DNA of 64,000 nt from Halopseudomonas pelagia (GCF_009497895.1 NZ_CP033116.1:2542001-2606000), one strand, 5' to 3'; counted from the first letter of the stretch, positions 45,205 through 55,301 are shown. The notes: generated from the letters alone by a model not told the origin. Program-made: numbers and translations.

Positions 45205-45582
45205 ATGAACAAAGTACTGTCTGTGGTTGTAGGGTTTTTTGGACTGATGTTCCTGCTGATCGGGTTGCGTTGGCTGGTCGATCCGTCTGGCGCGGCAGGT
45301 CAGTTGGGTATGCCATTGCTGGACGATGTCGGGCGCAGTACTCAGATTGGTGACTTCGCCGCGTTCTTTCTCACCTTAGGCGTGCTTATTCTTTTTGCTC
45401 TGGTGACGTCTCAGCGCGTCTGGTACTACCCCGCAGCGATGTTGCTAGGCATCGCTGCGTTGGGGCGGGTGCTGGCTTGGGCGGTGCATGATGCGGCGCT
45501 GGCGCTTGATCTGATCGTCCCGGAGGTGATTATTGCCGCTGTGTTGCTGTTGGCGTCGCGCCGGCTGGGTAAGACGGGTTAA
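45205..45582 (+). CDS. Small DUF4345-like membrane protein
   Basis: 125 residues with four predicted membrane segments (VVVGFFGLMFLLIGLRWLV; FFLTLGVLILFALV; AAMLLGIAALGRVLAW; VPEVIIAAVLLLAS). The overall pattern fits DUF4345-type small membrane proteins of unknown function. GGAGATAATA precedes the ATG. Confidence 0.7.
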   Translation: MNKVLSVVVGFFGLMFLLIGLRWLVDPSGAAGQLGMPLLDDVGRSTQIGDFAAFFLTLGVLILFALVTSQRVWYYPAAMLLGIAALGRVLAWAVHDAALALDLIVPEVIIAAVLLLASRRLGKTG

Positions 45583-45636
45583 CGCTACATAGTCAACCCA
45601 ACAGTTTCAGCTTTACGGCCACAAATGACGCCGACG

Positions 45637-45972
45637 TCACTGCGCCTGTATCCAGCCATCCTTGGATTTGGCCATTAACATTTCCGAGCGTTGTACCGAG
45701 CGGCCGACGACCGGTGCTGTCGCATCCACTTCTACATCGCAGCGGTAGACATCCGTGCGTTCTTCTTCGCAACTATGGAGGGTGACGTCGTGGATCTCGA
45801 CTTTCAGCATGCCGGACATGCTCTCACCGCCGAGCTCACCCAACATGGCGGACATCTGCTCCATTTGCGCTTCCAGCAGCGCTTTGACGTCCTTTTCCGA
45901 CGGCCCGCTCGAGCAAGCGCTGAGCAGTAGGGTTGAGCCCAGCAGGAGCGCTCCGTAAATGGCTTTTTTCAT
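45637..45972 (-). CDS. Small lipoprotein
   Basis: 111 residues with a type II signal peptide; lipobox LLSAC makes Cys20 the lipidated residue, followed by SSG, which favours outer-membrane sorting. The mature part has two more cysteines (HSCEEERTDVYRCDVEV) likely to form a disulfide. Not recognised beyond this. Confidence 0.75.
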   Translation of the reverse strand: MKKAIYGALLLGSTLLLSACSSGPSEKDVKALLEAQMEQMSAMLGELGGESMSGMLKVEIHDVTLHSCEEERTDVYRCDVEVDATAPVVGRSVQRSEMLMAKSKDGWIQAQ

Positions 45973-46203
45973 TCTGATCCCTGATATTGGTTTTGTTGTA
46001 ATGCATTAGCTGTCCGTCAGCGAGGTTATGTCAGATGCCAGGGCTGGGCAATACTAGACCTGATCCTGATTTCTCACGCGGCAGACTTATTATCAACTAA
46101 TGGCACAAACTGAAGCTGGTACGTGTTCTGGGTGGCGTGTTGATAGTCCTTGCGGTGCTGCCAGTGATCAGCTGGAAGCGCTAGCGCGCACCGCATGAGG
46201 GCT

Positions 46204-47898
46204 CTATAGATTGGTATCCGTCACTGCACCTTCCGAGGCCGAGGCGACTGTTTTCGCGTATTTCGCCAGCACGCCGCGGGTATAGCGCGGTGCGGGTTCT
46301 TGCCAGGTACTCAGGCGCCGGGCGATTTCCTCATCAGTCAGGTTGAGGACGATTTGCCGGGTTTCCGCGTCGATGGTTATCTGATCGCCGTCCTGCACAA
46401 TGGCTATTGGGCCGCCTGCCTGGGCTTCTGGCGTGACATGGCCAACCACAAAGCCGTGGCTCCCGCCGGAGAAACGGCCGTCGGTAATCAGCGCGACCTT
46501 GTCGCCCAGTTGCTGGCCCATGATGGCTGAGGTGGGGCTGAGCATTTCGCGCATACCTGGGCCGCCTTTGGGGCCTTCATAGCGGATAACCATTACATCA
46601 CCGGCGACTATAGTGCCAGCGAGTATGGCGCTCATGGCCTCTTCTTCGGAGTGAAATACCCGGGCCTTGCCAGTGAACTGCAAGCCTTCCTTGCCGGTGA
46701 TCTTGGCCACTGCGCCGCCTGGGGCGAGGTTGCCCTTGAGGATGACCAGATGGCTGTTGCGCTTGATCGGGTTATCGAAGCTGCGAATGATGTCCTGTCC
46801 TTGCGGGTAGGGCTGCACCTTGGCCAGGTTGTCGGCTAGCGTCTGGCCGGTGACGGTCAGGCAGTCACCGTGCAGCAGGCCGCGCTCCAGCAGCATCTTC
46901 ATCAGTGGCTGAATACCGCCAATCTGGATTAGCTCGGACATCAGATATTGACCACTGGGGCGCAGGTCGGCCAGTACCGGTACTTTCTCGCCGATACGAG
47001 TGAAGTCGTCCAGGGTAATTCTCACGCCGATAGTCGAGGCCATGGCGATCAGATGAAGCACGGCATTGGTTGAGCCGCCCAGGGCGATAATCACGGTAAT
47101 GGCGTTCTCGAAGGCTTCACGGGTCATGATGTCGCTGGGTTTGATGTCCCGGCGCAGCAGTTCAAGGATGGCCTGGCCGGCGCGTTCACAGTCCTGGGTC
47201 TTGTCTGCGGATACGGCGTCCTGGGCCGAGCTGCCGGGCAGGCTCATGCCCATGGCTTCAATGGCCGAGGCCATGGTGTTGGCGGTGTACATGCCGCCGC
47301 AGGAGCCCGCGCCCGGAATCGCCGTTTCCTCGATCTGCTTGAGCTCGATATCGGATACCGTACCCTTGGCATGGCCACCCACCGCCTCGAATACGGAAAT
47401 GATGTCGGTGTGGTTCTTGCCCGGGCGAATGGTGCCGCCGTAGATAAAGATGGCTGGCCGGTTCAGCCGCGCCAGACCCATGATGCAGCCGGGCATGTTC
47501 TTGTCGCAGCCGCCGATGGCGATAATGCCGTCATGGCCCATGCAGCCGGAGACGGCTTCAATGGAATCAGCAATGATCTCGCGCGATACCAGCGAGTACT
47601 TCATGCCTTCGGTACCCATGGAAATGCCATCGGAGATGGTGATGGTGTTATAGATCACGCCTTTGCCGCCTGCTGCATTGATGCTGGCGTTGACGGTCTC
47701 GGCCAGGCCGTTGATGTGCATGTTGCAGGGCGTGACCATGCTCCAGGTGGAGGCTACACCAACTTGGGGCTTGCGAAAGTCATCAGCGCTGAAGCCAACC
47801 GCATGCAACATGGCGCGGCTGGCGGCGCGTTCGACGCCTTCTACCACTTGGCTGGAGTGTTTGCGCGAAGGCTTGGCGGGGGTGTTGTCCTCTGTCAT
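46204..47898 (-). CDS. ilvD: Dihydroxy-acid dehydratase IlvD
   Basis: 564 residues with the conserved blocks of IlvD/Edd: [16 protein letters not shown] (iron-sulfur ligand Cys), [20 protein letters not shown] (second Cys) and [22 protein letters not shown] near the C-terminus. The enzyme makes the 2-oxo acids for valine and isoleucine synthesis. The length is that of the shorter group (about 560 residues) rather than the roughly 615-residue enterobacterial type. Single gene, no attenuator seen. Confidence 0.93.
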   Translation of the reverse strand: MTEDNTPAKPSRKHSSQVVEGVERAASRAMLHAVGFSADDFRKPQVGVASTWSMVTPCNMHINGLAETVNASINAAGGKGVIYNTITISDGISMGTEGMKYSLVSREIIADSIEAVSGCMGHDGIIAIGGCDKNMPGCIMGLARLNRPAIFIYGGTIRPGKNHTDIISVFEAVGGHAKGTVSDIELKQIEETAIPGAGSCGGMYTANTMASAIEAMGMSLPGSSAQDAVSADKTQDCERAGQAILELLRRDIKPSDIMTREAFENAITVIIALGGSTNAVLHLIAMASTIGVRITLDDFTRIGEKVPVLADLRPSGQYLMSELIQIGGIQPLMKMLLERGLLHGDCLTVTGQTLADNLAKVQPYPQGQDIIRSFDNPIKRNSHLVILKGNLAPGGAVAKITGKEGLQFTGKARVFHSEEEAMSAILAGTIVAGDVMVIRYEGPKGGPGMREMLSPTSAIMGQQLGDKVALITDGRFSGGSHGFVVGHVTPEAQAGGPIAIVQDGDQITIDAETRQIVLNLTDEEIARRLSTWQEPAPRYTRGVLAKYAKTVASASEGAVTDTNL

Positions 47899-48130
47899 TG
47901 CTGCGTACCTCTGGAGTTCCGGGGGGGGTCGACGCGCTGTGGAGTGGCTATTGCTAGCCTAGCGCCTGTTGGCACTCTAGCACGCAGGACCCGGTACGCG
48001 GGTTGAGGGGCGTCGTGCCCAGAGAGCCGACCCTGGTAATTGACTGGCAACAGGCGCCATGCTGAACTGACGCCGCACTGTGTCTGCAGTTGGCCGGCCA
48101 ACGGCTGCCTTTTATCTTTCGAGATTGCTG

Positions 48131-49219
48131 ATGACTATACCGAGAATTGCCATTATTGGTGGTGGCCTGGCTGGGCTGTATGCGGCTTACCGGCTACATC
48201 AGCTTGGTATCGAGTTTGACCTTTTCGAGGCGCGCAGTCGGCTGGGCGGCCGCATTCTGTCGACCGAGTCAGGCGGGTTTGATCTGGGGCCATCCTGGTT
48301 CTGGCCTGACTTTCAGCCGCTTATGCATAATCTGGTGGCTGAATTGGGTTTACCTGTGTTCGAGCAATACACGGCAGGATCTACCTTGGTGGAGGATCAG
48401 GTGGCGGGCGTTGTACGTAAAGCAGGGTATCTGCCGGGCAACGCGTCAATGCGTTTCGAGGGCGGAACCGGCCGACTGGTAGAAGCGCTGGCTGCCTCAT
48501 TGCCGTCAGCTAAGGTGCATTTGAATGCTGCGCTGACATCTGTGCGTCTGGAAGATCAGGGGGTGCGGCTGACATTCTCCGGCGAGCAGTTGCAGGTACC
48601 CCATTACTCGAGTCTCTGGCTGGCGTTGCCGCCACGGTTGGCGACGGGGATTCAATTTACGCCGGGGCTTTTGCAGCCCGATTTGCAGCAGCTGATGGCT
48701 GTGCCAACGTGGATGGCGGCGCATGCCAAGTACATTGCACGCTACGCCAGGCCGTTCTGGCGTGAAGCGGGGTTGTCAGGTGATGCATTCAGTCGCATTG
48801 GCCCTTTGGTTGAACTGCACGACGCCTGCAATGAGGGTGGCGCGGCGCTATTCGGCTTTTTGGGGGTGGGTGCGGCTCAGCGCGCTCGCATCGGTGAGCC
48901 TGACTTGAAGGCATTATGCCGAGCCCAGCTCGTGCGGTTGTTTGGCGATCAGGCCGCTGATCCCATAGAGGACTACTTGCACGACTGGGCTGCTGATCCC
49001 TTTACGGCAACCGAACAGGACCAGGTAGCGTCGGGTGCACACGGCTATCTTGAGCGGGGCTTTTCACTGGCGCCCCCGTGGGGAGACATGCTGCGTTTGA
49101 TTGGCAGCGAAGCAACTGCCGAGCAGGGCGGATATATGGAAGGTGCGCTGGGCGCAGTGGATGTGGCTATGCAGGTGCATCACAGATCTGCCGGCATCAA
49201 CAACCCCTTACGCCGATAA
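48131..49219 (+). CDS. FAD-dependent amine-oxidase-like protein
   Basis: 362 residues of the flavin monoamine oxidase family. The dinucleotide fold is at the start (IAIIGGGLAGLYAAYRL, then EARSRLGGRI); GGFDLGPSWFWPDF and the late GYLERGFSLAPPWG/YMEGAL blocks complete the FAD site. Substrate unknown. ATG 48131 lies at the GGxGG strand; earlier in-frame codons have no good ribosome site. Its 3' end overlaps the convergent HD-GYP gene by 40 bases. Confidence 0.88.
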   Translation: MTIPRIAIIGGGLAGLYAAYRLHQLGIEFDLFEARSRLGGRILSTESGGFDLGPSWFWPDFQPLMHNLVAELGLPVFEQYTAGSTLVEDQVAGVVRKAGYLPGNASMRFEGGTGRLVEALAASLPSAKVHLNAALTSVRLEDQGVRLTFSGEQLQVPHYSSLWLALPPRLATGIQFTPGLLQPDLQQLMAVPTWMAAHAKYIARYARPFWREAGLSGDAFSRIGPLVELHDACNEGGAALFGFLGVGAAQRARIGEPDLKALCRAQLVRLFGDQAADPIEDYLHDWAADPFTATEQDQVASGAHGYLERGFSLAPPWGDMLRLIGSEATAEQGGYMEGALGAVDVAMQVHHRSAGINNPLRR

Positions 49220-50415
49220 GCCTCAATATCAATCCCGAACGCACCGCTGCTATACACCTCATGAACCCGGCATGGTTTACCGGTTGCGTCATTGATGCTG
49301 CTGGCCAGATCAATTACGGCCTCCTTGCAAAGCTTTTTGTTGGCATCCAGCACCCGCAGTATCTTGGGTTTGAGCTTGCTGGCGGGGGAGCAGCCGATGA
49401 TGATGCCGACTTCGCCAGTGTTCAGCTCCACAATTTCACCGGGCGGGTAGATGCCGATCAGGCGGATAAAGTGGCCAACGATTTCTTCATCAAAATGGCT
49501 GTTGGTGGCGTCAAACAGAATGCGCAGTGATTCCAGGCTGGACTTGCCCTTGCTGTAGACGCGGTCGCTGTTGATTGCGTCGTAGGCGTCGACTACAGCG
49601 ATGATCTTGGCAAAGTAGGGGATTCTGCTGGCGTTCAAGCCGCGCGGGTAGCCTTTGCCATCCAGGCGTTCATGGTGGGAGTAGGCGACGTCCACGGTGG
49701 CGGGGGTGACCTGCTGGTTGCTCATCAGTAGCCTGCGCCCTTCAATGGCGTGGCTCTGCATGATGCGCAGCTCTTCGGCGGTGAGGGCCCCGGGTTTGTT
49801 CAGAATCGCGCTGGGGACCTTTATCTTGCCTACGTCGTGCAGCATGCCGCACACGCCAATCTGCTCCAGCTGATAATCCGGCAGGGCTAGTTCACGGCCC
49901 AGGGCGATGGCGAAGATGGCGACGCGCAGTGAGTGTTCGGCAGTGTAATGATCGCTATTCTTGATGCGGGCCAGCCAGAGCATGGCGGCAGGGTTGCGCA
50001 GGATGCTGTCGACACACTCGCGCACCACGGCCTTGACCGCGCTGACGTCCAGCTCCTGGCCCATGCGCACGGCATCGAGCAGGCGCAGTGACTCTTCGCG
50101 CGCGGCGTGCCAGACGGGAGAGGCTTGATCCATTTCCTGGGCGAAACTGACCTTGCCGACAATCGGCTGCAATTCGGGCGCCTGGGCGTGGTTCTCGATG
50201 ATTTGTTGTTTGACGCCGACGGTGAGCCGGGAGTCCACCCAGACATGCTTGCAGGCCTCTTGCAGCAGGCGGATTTCCTCCTGCTGGCGAATGCGAAAGC
50301 CTTGAAATAGAAAGCTGGTTTCAGTCCAGGGGCGATCAAGTTCGATCACGTACATCCCAATGGTGAGTTGGGCTACGTCGATCTTCATGCGGTCCGTTCG
50401 GGCGTTTTCGGACAT
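49180..50415 (-). CDS. HD-GYP cyclic-di-GMP phosphodiesterase with DUF3391
   Basis: 411 residues. An N-terminal DUF3391 domain (QLTIGMYVIELDRPW) is followed by an HD-GYP domain: EHSLRVAIFAI, MLHDVGKIKVP (HD), SHHERLDGKGYPRG and AVVDAYDAINSDR. All HD-GYP metal ligands appear present, so it should hydrolyse c-di-GMP in the cytoplasm, affecting motility or biofilm. Transcribed alone. Confidence 0.92.
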   Translation of the reverse strand: MSENARTDRMKIDVAQLTIGMYVIELDRPWTETSFLFQGFRIRQQEEIRLLQEACKHVWVDSRLTVGVKQQIIENHAQAPELQPIVGKVSFAQEMDQASPVWHAAREESLRLLDAVRMGQELDVSAVKAVVRECVDSILRNPAAMLWLARIKNSDHYTAEHSLRVAIFAIALGRELALPDYQLEQIGVCGMLHDVGKIKVPSAILNKPGALTAEELRIMQSHAIEGRRLLMSNQQVTPATVDVAYSHHERLDGKGYPRGLNASRIPYFAKIIAVVDAYDAINSDRVYSKGKSSLESLRILFDATNSHFDEEIVGHFIRLIGIYPPGEIVELNTGEVGIIIGCSPASKLKPKILRVLDANKKLCKEAVIDLASSINDATGKPCRVHEVYSSGAFGIDIEAYRRKGLLMPADL

Positions 50416-50604
50416 GGGACTTCTCGATGTTGGCGGCAGGCCTTTTTTTATTCTTTATAACCTATCGCCCATCGATTTGCTCTAGCGTTTATGGCGATTT
50501 GCCACACTCTACAGAAGAATATGTAGCGGGATATTGATACGCGTCAAATTGCACGCAAGATCCGTTGATAACGCATTTTGGAAACTCTGATTTCGATTCG
50601 TATA

Positions 50605-50652
50605 ACCGCCGCCGAATGCACTGCTGATTGCAGCGATCCGGCGGGGTTTTAC
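50605..50652 (-). terminator. Possible terminator region between SDR and HD-GYP genes
   Basis: CCGCCG at the left and CCGGCGGGGTTTT at the right can pair around a loop that itself holds CTGCTGATTGCAG, giving a branched hairpin ending in T residues on the plus strand. The rest of the 256-nt gap shows no gene. Confidence 0.35.
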
Positions 50653-50671
50653 CTGGTTTGCCTGGCTGTAA

Positions 50672-51412
50672 TCAGGTATGCGCACCGCCATCGACGTTAA
50701 GAACGGCACCGGTTATTTGCTTGGCTGCTGGGCTGGCGAAAAAGACCACGGCAGCGGCGATGTCCTCCGGCTTACCGTAACGGCCCAACGGCATTATTGA
50801 CCGTTGCAAATCAGCGAATTCGCCGGTCGCGGGGTTCATGTCGGTATCCGTTGAGCCTGGCTGAACCAGATTGACGGTTATATCTTTTGGGCCAAGCTCG
50901 CGGGCCAGGCCGCGGTTGAAAGCGTGCAGGGCAGATTTCGTCATCGCGTAAACGGTGGCACCTTCACCCACCATGCGTTCCGCCAGTACCGAACCGATAG
51001 TGATGATGCGACCGCCGGATTGGATGTATGCCATTGCCGCCTGCGAGGCGAGCACGGGTGCACGCACGTTCACGTCCAGCAGGGCGTCAATGTCTTTGAC
51101 GCTGACATCGGCAATCGCAGCGTACAGCGCGATGCCGGCGTTGTTGACGAGAATGTCCAGGCCGCCGAGGGCTTCGGCGGCTTCCTTCACCGAGCGTTTT
51201 ACTGCATCGGGATCTGCACTGTCTGCCTGTATGGCTATGGCATTGCGGCCCTTGGCTTTGATCGCACGCACTACGTCGGCGGCGCTGTCGGCAGAGCGTT
51301 CGTAGGTGATGGCGACGTCCGCGTCCTTGTCAGCCAATGCCAGGGCAATGGCTGCGCCGATACCACGTGATGCACCAGTTACCAGCGCACGCTTACCCGT
51401 TAATTCGCTCAT
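50672..51412 (-). CDS. Short-chain dehydrogenase/reductase, FabG-like
   Basis: 246 residues of classical SDR: cofactor loop TGASRGIGAAI (residues 11-21), NNAG, catalytic Ser in IGSVLAE and Tyr-Lys in YAMTKSA. NADP preference is suggested by TYERSADSAADV after beta-2. It is clearly related to the Tat-type SDR at 53.8-54.7 kb. The divergently arranged neighbours (AraC regulator beside it, Gfo/Idh/MocA oxidoreductase beyond) suggest one small pathway. Substrate unknown. Confidence 0.9.
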   Translation of the reverse strand: MSELTGKRALVTGASRGIGAAIALALADKDADVAITYERSADSAADVVRAIKAKGRNAIAIQADSADPDAVKRSVKEAAEALGGLDILVNNAGIALYAAIADVSVKDIDALLDVNVRAPVLASQAAMAYIQSGGRIITIGSVLAERMVGEGATVYAMTKSALHAFNRGLARELGPKDITVNLVQPGSTDTDMNPATGEFADLQRSIMPLGRYGKPEDIAAAVVFFASPAAKQITGAVLNVDGGAHT

Positions 51413-51446
51413 GATTTACCCCTTTCCGTAATGAATGATAAAAGTC

Positions 51447-52358
51447 TCAAGCTGTCTGCCGGTGCTGAACAGGTTCGCGAGCCAGTGTGGCGCGCAGCGC
51501 CGCAGCATCATTGGTCGGCGTGAGGTTAAACAACCGACGATAGTCGCGGTTGAACTGGGAAATGCTCTCGTAACCCACATCATAGGCGACGCCGGAAATA
51601 GTGCTGGCGGCGGACAGGCTGCGGCGGGCTTCCTGTAGGCGTACGCGTTTCTGAAATTGCACAGGCGTCATCGAGGTCACAGCCTTGAAGTGCCGATAGA
51701 AGCTCGGCACGCTCATATTGGCTTCGGCGGCAAGGTCGGTGATGCTGAGGTTCTCGTTGAAATGTTCTCTGATCCAGGCAGTAGTGCGCCCGATGCGAGT
51801 GGCGTGGCCATTGGCAAAAGCGAGCTGGCTGAGCATGGGTCCGTGTTCGCTGTGCAGCAGGTGCCAGACGATCTCGCGGCGAATCATGGGCGCCATCACG
51901 GCTCTGTCCCGAGGCTGATCAATCAACGATACCAGCCGTATCAGCGGGTCGATCAAGGCCGGGTCGAGGGCATATTTTCCAGCTACTGGAATATTACGCC
52001 ACTCCACGCTGGGGCCGCTTTGCTCGCGCAGTAGCTCGGCGACCACCGTAGGGTCTATCTCCAGATGAATTGCCAGGTAGGGCGCTGCGGGGCTGGCCTT
52101 GGTGACCTGGGAGGTGACCGGCACATCCGCAGCGCACAGCAGCGATTCGCCTGCGGCGTAATGAAAGGGTGTTTCACCCACCATCAGTTCCTTCACGCCA
52201 CGCGCAACCAACCCGAAGGAAGGCTGGTACATGGAGTGGCCTATCTCGGTGGGGGCATCGGTACGGCCGACCTTCAGGCCGTCGATGGGCGTGACGTAGT
52301 CATGGCGGGCGTGATGTTCAATCACGTTTAACAGTTCAGAAAAGTCCGGTTTGATCAT
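51447..52358 (-). CDS. AraC-family regulator (AraC_N type)
   Basis: 303 residues. The N-terminal cupin-like part matches AraC_N (DAPTEIGHSMYQPSFGLVARG, GESLLCAADVPV) and the C-terminal 100 residues hold two helix-turn-helices (SITDLAAEANMSVPSFYRHF; ISGVAYDVGYESISQFNRDYRRLF). ATG 52358 has GAAGGA about ten bases before it. It likely controls the adjacent SDR and the divergent oxidoreductase gene, perhaps through the 290-nt space between. Confidence 0.9.
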   Translation of the reverse strand: MIKPDFSELLNVIEHHARHDYVTPIDGLKVGRTDAPTEIGHSMYQPSFGLVARGVKELMVGETPFHYAAGESLLCAADVPVTSQVTKASPAAPYLAIHLEIDPTVVAELLREQSGPSVEWRNIPVAGKYALDPALIDPLIRLVSLIDQPRDRAVMAPMIRREIVWHLLHSEHGPMLSQLAFANGHATRIGRTTAWIREHFNENLSITDLAAEANMSVPSFYRHFKAVTSMTPVQFQKRVRLQEARRSLSAASTISGVAYDVGYESISQFNRDYRRLFNLTPTNDAAALRATLAREPVQHRQTA

Positions 52359-52648
52359 CAGTGACAATCCTTCGGCGAAGGGTCGCAGCTCGGGTAGAGC
52401 AGATTCTGTCAGGCGGCAGCCTTTCAGCGGTTATGCCCTTTAGTAAAGCACCCGCGCGCGCAGACGCACTATGCAGATCCTCTCGCGGATATGCCTAATC
52501 CCCCGCATATGTGCGGAGGTTGAGCGCAAATGAGAAAGGCGGGCAGGTCGCTGAGAGTATTTGCATAGGGTCCTTGACCACAGTTTCCTTACGCTTCTGG
52601 TCATGGCGCTGATCGGCGCTTGATGACAGACAATCTGGAGCGTAGCCC

Positions 52649-53752
52649 ATGTCAAACAGACAATTTCGCGTTGGTATTATTGGAGCAGACACGCAGGCAA
52701 GTTGGGCCGGGGCCTCACATGTGCCGGCGCTGCAATCGCAACCCTCACTTGTTCTAGCCGCAGTAGCCACCCGCCGGGAAGAAAGCGCGCGGGCGGCCGC
52801 CGAGGCGTTCGGCGCCGAGCGCTGGTTTGCCGACCCTTACGCCATGATCCGCGACGACAGCATTGATGTGATTACCGTCGCAGTGAAGGTGCCAGCCCAC
52901 CGGGAACTGGTGCTGGCAGCGCTGGCCGCTGGTAAAGCGGTGTACTGCGAATCGCCACTCGGCTCATCCTTGGCCGAAACCGAGGAGATGGCCACTGCTG
53001 CCGAGGGCCTGCATACCGCTATCGGCCTGCAAGGCCGGCATAACCCTGCCGTGCGCCGCGCCGCTGAATTGGTCGCGTCTGGCAAGCTCGGGCGGCTGCT
53101 GATGTCAGCCCGGGTGGATGCGACCACCTTTGGCTACGGACCACAATCGCCCAGCCAGTATGACTACTTCAACAAGGCCGCGTCTGGCGCGAGCTTTATG
53201 ACCATTACTACCGGGCATGTGCTGGATGTGATCGAAGCCGTGCTGGGTCGGATCACTGAAGTGGATGCGCGCACCGAGCTGCTCTGGCCGGAGATCGAGA
53301 TCGTGGACCTGGGCCAGACCTCGGTCCGCGAAATTCCCGACCATGTGGATCTGATCGGCAAGACTGCCAGCGGTGCGCCGGTGTCGGTCCAGGTGCTGGC
53401 AGGTGTGGCGCCGGAACAGGCGAACTTCAGCTTTGAGATTCGTGGCGCGGAAGGTTGGTTGCGTCTATCCGGCAAGCATATGGCAGGCGTGCAGGTGGGT
53501 GATCTGACGCTGGAGTCCAGTGCCGAGTTCGACGCACCCGATGCGCCGGTCGCCAACGGGGTAGGGCCAACCGCTGCCGATTTCTGGAATGGTGCGGCGA
53601 TCAATGTAGGCGAGGTTTACGCCTATCTGGTTCGTGACCTTGCTGCGGGCACTCATACAACACCAGGTTTTGCTCACGCTTTGCATAACAGTCGCCTGGT
53701 GGAAGCGGTGGAACGGGCGGCGCAGACCGGAAAGCGCCAGCGCGTGTTCTGA
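52649..53752 (+). CDS. Gfo/Idh/MocA-family oxidoreductase
   Basis: 367 residues with an N-terminal Rossmann fold (RVGIIGADTQASWAGASHVP) and a C-terminal oxidoreductase domain (HVLDVIEAVLGRITEV). The usual EKP motif that contributes a catalytic Lys is replaced: the place reads VYCESPLG. Such changes (EWP, ESP) are found in non-catalytic or differently acting members, so catalysis is uncertain. CTGGAG-type site precedes the ATG. It is followed by the Tat-type SDR after 71 bases. Confidence 0.87.
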   Translation: MSNRQFRVGIIGADTQASWAGASHVPALQSQPSLVLAAVATRREESARAAAEAFGAERWFADPYAMIRDDSIDVITVAVKVPAHRELVLAALAAGKAVYCESPLGSSLAETEEMATAAEGLHTAIGLQGRHNPAVRRAAELVASGKLGRLLMSARVDATTFGYGPQSPSQYDYFNKAASGASFMTITTGHVLDVIEAVLGRITEVDARTELLWPEIEIVDLGQTSVREIPDHVDLIGKTASGAPVSVQVLAGVAPEQANFSFEIRGAEGWLRLSGKHMAGVQVGDLTLESSAEFDAPDAPVANGVGPTAADFWNGAAINVGEVYAYLVRDLAAGTHTTPGFAHALHNSRLVEAVERAAQTGKRQRVF

Positions 53753-53823
53753 AGAGCCTTTGACTATCAACAGAAACATTAACCATCAACGCCAGCATGC
53801 TGGCCAACCCGTTGGAGAAGATC

Positions 53824-54702
53824 ATGCAAGAAGAAACCAGCTTTTCACTCAGCAGACGCAAGATCCTGATCGGTGCCTCTATCGGCGCTGCGGCTCTGGC
53901 TGCACCGTCGATTGCCGGCGCCCAAACAACCAGCGCAGGACCTAAAACGGAGGATCCTTTGGCTCACGATTTAACCGGGAAGCGTGCCCTGGTTACCGGC
54001 GCCTCTCGCGGCATTGGTGCGGGTATCGCGCTGGCGTTGGCAGATCGCGGCGCGGATGTGGTTATCACTTATCTGCAATCCACTGACATGGCGGCCGAGA
54101 TCGTCCGCATCATCGAATCAAAAGGGCGCCGCGCTCTGGCTGTTCAGGCAGACAGTGGCGATCCCGCTGCCGTGAGGCGTTCCATTGATGAGACGGTGAA
54201 GACTCTCGGCGGTCTGGATATTCTGGTCAACAATGTGGGTATTGCCCGCTCCGCGCCGTTGGAAGAAATGACCTTCGCAGATATTGACGACCTGCTGAGC
54301 GTCAACAGTCGCGCTGCGGTGTTGGCTTCGCAGGCCGCTATTCCGCACCTAAAAGATGGCGCGCGCATCATTACCATTGGCTCGTGCCTGGCCGAGCGTG
54401 TGCCTTATCCAAATCTGACGGTGTATTCGATGTCCAAATCGGCGCTGCTTGCGTTTACTCGCGGCTTGGCGCGCGAACTGGGTCCACGCAATATCACCGT
54501 CAATCTGATCCAGCCGGGGCCGATTGATACGGATCAGAATCCGGCGGATGGCGATTGGGCCGAAGCCAACACGCGACTGACTGCGCTAGGACGTTATGGT
54601 AACCCGTCGGACATTGCCGCTGCAGTGAGCTTTCTGGCGAGCCCGGCGGCGCAGTTCATGACCGGTTCGGTGATGACGGTGGATGCCGGATTCAACGCTT
54701 GA
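53824..54702 (+). CDS. Short-chain dehydrogenase with Tat-like signal peptide
   Basis: 292 residues. The first 40 contain SLSRRKILIGASIGAAALAA, a twin-arginine-like signal ending near AGA-Q. The rest is a full SDR: TGASRGIGAGI, NNVG in place of NNAG, Ser in IGSCLAE, Tyr-Lys in YSMSKSA. Export by Tat would put an NAD(P)-dependent enzyme in the periplasm, where the folded protein would have to carry its cofactor. It is a close paralogue of the cytoplasmic SDR at 50.7-51.4 kb. ATG 53824 has GGAGAAG just upstream. Confidence 0.88.
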   Translation: MQEETSFSLSRRKILIGASIGAAALAAPSIAGAQTTSAGPKTEDPLAHDLTGKRALVTGASRGIGAGIALALADRGADVVITYLQSTDMAAEIVRIIESKGRRALAVQADSGDPAAVRRSIDETVKTLGGLDILVNNVGIARSAPLEEMTFADIDDLLSVNSRAAVLASQAAIPHLKDGARIITIGSCLAERVPYPNLTVYSMSKSALLAFTRGLARELGPRNITVNLIQPGPIDTDQNPADGDWAEANTRLTALGRYGNPSDIAAAVSFLASPAAQFMTGSVMTVDAGFNA

Positions 54703-54720
54703 GAAGCGCTACTCCAAACA

Positions 54721-54753
54721 AAAAAGGGCCTGACGTTGTGTCGGCCCTTTTTT
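54721..54753. terminator. Bidirectional rho-independent terminator
   Basis: AAAAAGGGCC(T)GAC and GTC(G)GCCCTTTTTT form a GC stem with A-run and T-run on opposite sides. It lies between the convergent SDR and RidA genes and can serve both. Confidence 0.9.
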
Positions 54754-54767
54754 GTGGTCGCTGCGAC

Positions 54768-55163
54768 TTACTCAGGCACCTTGGCGATCACCTTGATCTC
54801 AAAATCGAAGCCTGCCAGCCAGGTCACGCCCACGCAGGTGATGTTAGGGTATGGGGCTTCGCCCCAGTGGTCTTTCACTACTACGGGCCAGATGCTTTCA
54901 AAGCGTGATTGTGGATCGACGATAAACACGGTCACGTCTACCACATCCTCAAAGCTGCTGCCGGCGGCTTCCAGGATGCCATTGAGGTTCTTGAATGCCA
55001 GCGCGACCTGAGCCAACAGGTCCGGCTCGGGAGTGCCATCGGCTTTGCTACCAACCTGCCCGGAGACGAACAGGAAGCCATTGGAGCGAATGGCCGGTGA
55101 ATAGTGGTGCTGTTCGTACAGAGCATGGCGCCCGGGTGGGAAAACGACATCACGTTGTGACAT
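54768..55163 (-). CDS. RidA-family protein
   Basis: 131 residues of the YjgF/YER057c/UK114 fold: PAIRSNGFLFVSGQVGSK, AFKNLNGILEAAGSSFEDVV and PNITCVGVTWLAG. RidA proteins hydrolyse reactive enamines or imines; this one belongs to a more divergent subgroup, so deaminase activity is not certain. ATG 55163 has GGAGG five bases before it. Confidence 0.88.
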   Translation of the reverse strand: MSQRDVVFPPGRHALYEQHHYSPAIRSNGFLFVSGQVGSKADGTPEPDLLAQVALAFKNLNGILEAAGSSFEDVVDVTVFIVDPQSRFESIWPVVVKDHWGEAPYPNITCVGVTWLAGFDFEIKVIAKVPE

Positions 55164-55301
55164 AACTACCTCCAACATCAGTTTGGGGGCCGTGGTGACC
55201 CGATGCAGCTACTCTAGGAGCTTGCGTCTGGCGGATAAACTGGCGAGAGTAATCAGCACTGTTTGCGAATTCCAAACAATCAACCGGCTAGCGGGGCAGA
55301 A

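Noticed and set aside
46101..46184. Short hydrophobic peptide (LKLVRVLGGVLIVLAVLPVI) between the lipoprotein and ilvD
   Set aside because: No start codon or ribosome site in frame after the preceding stop; at best a remnant.
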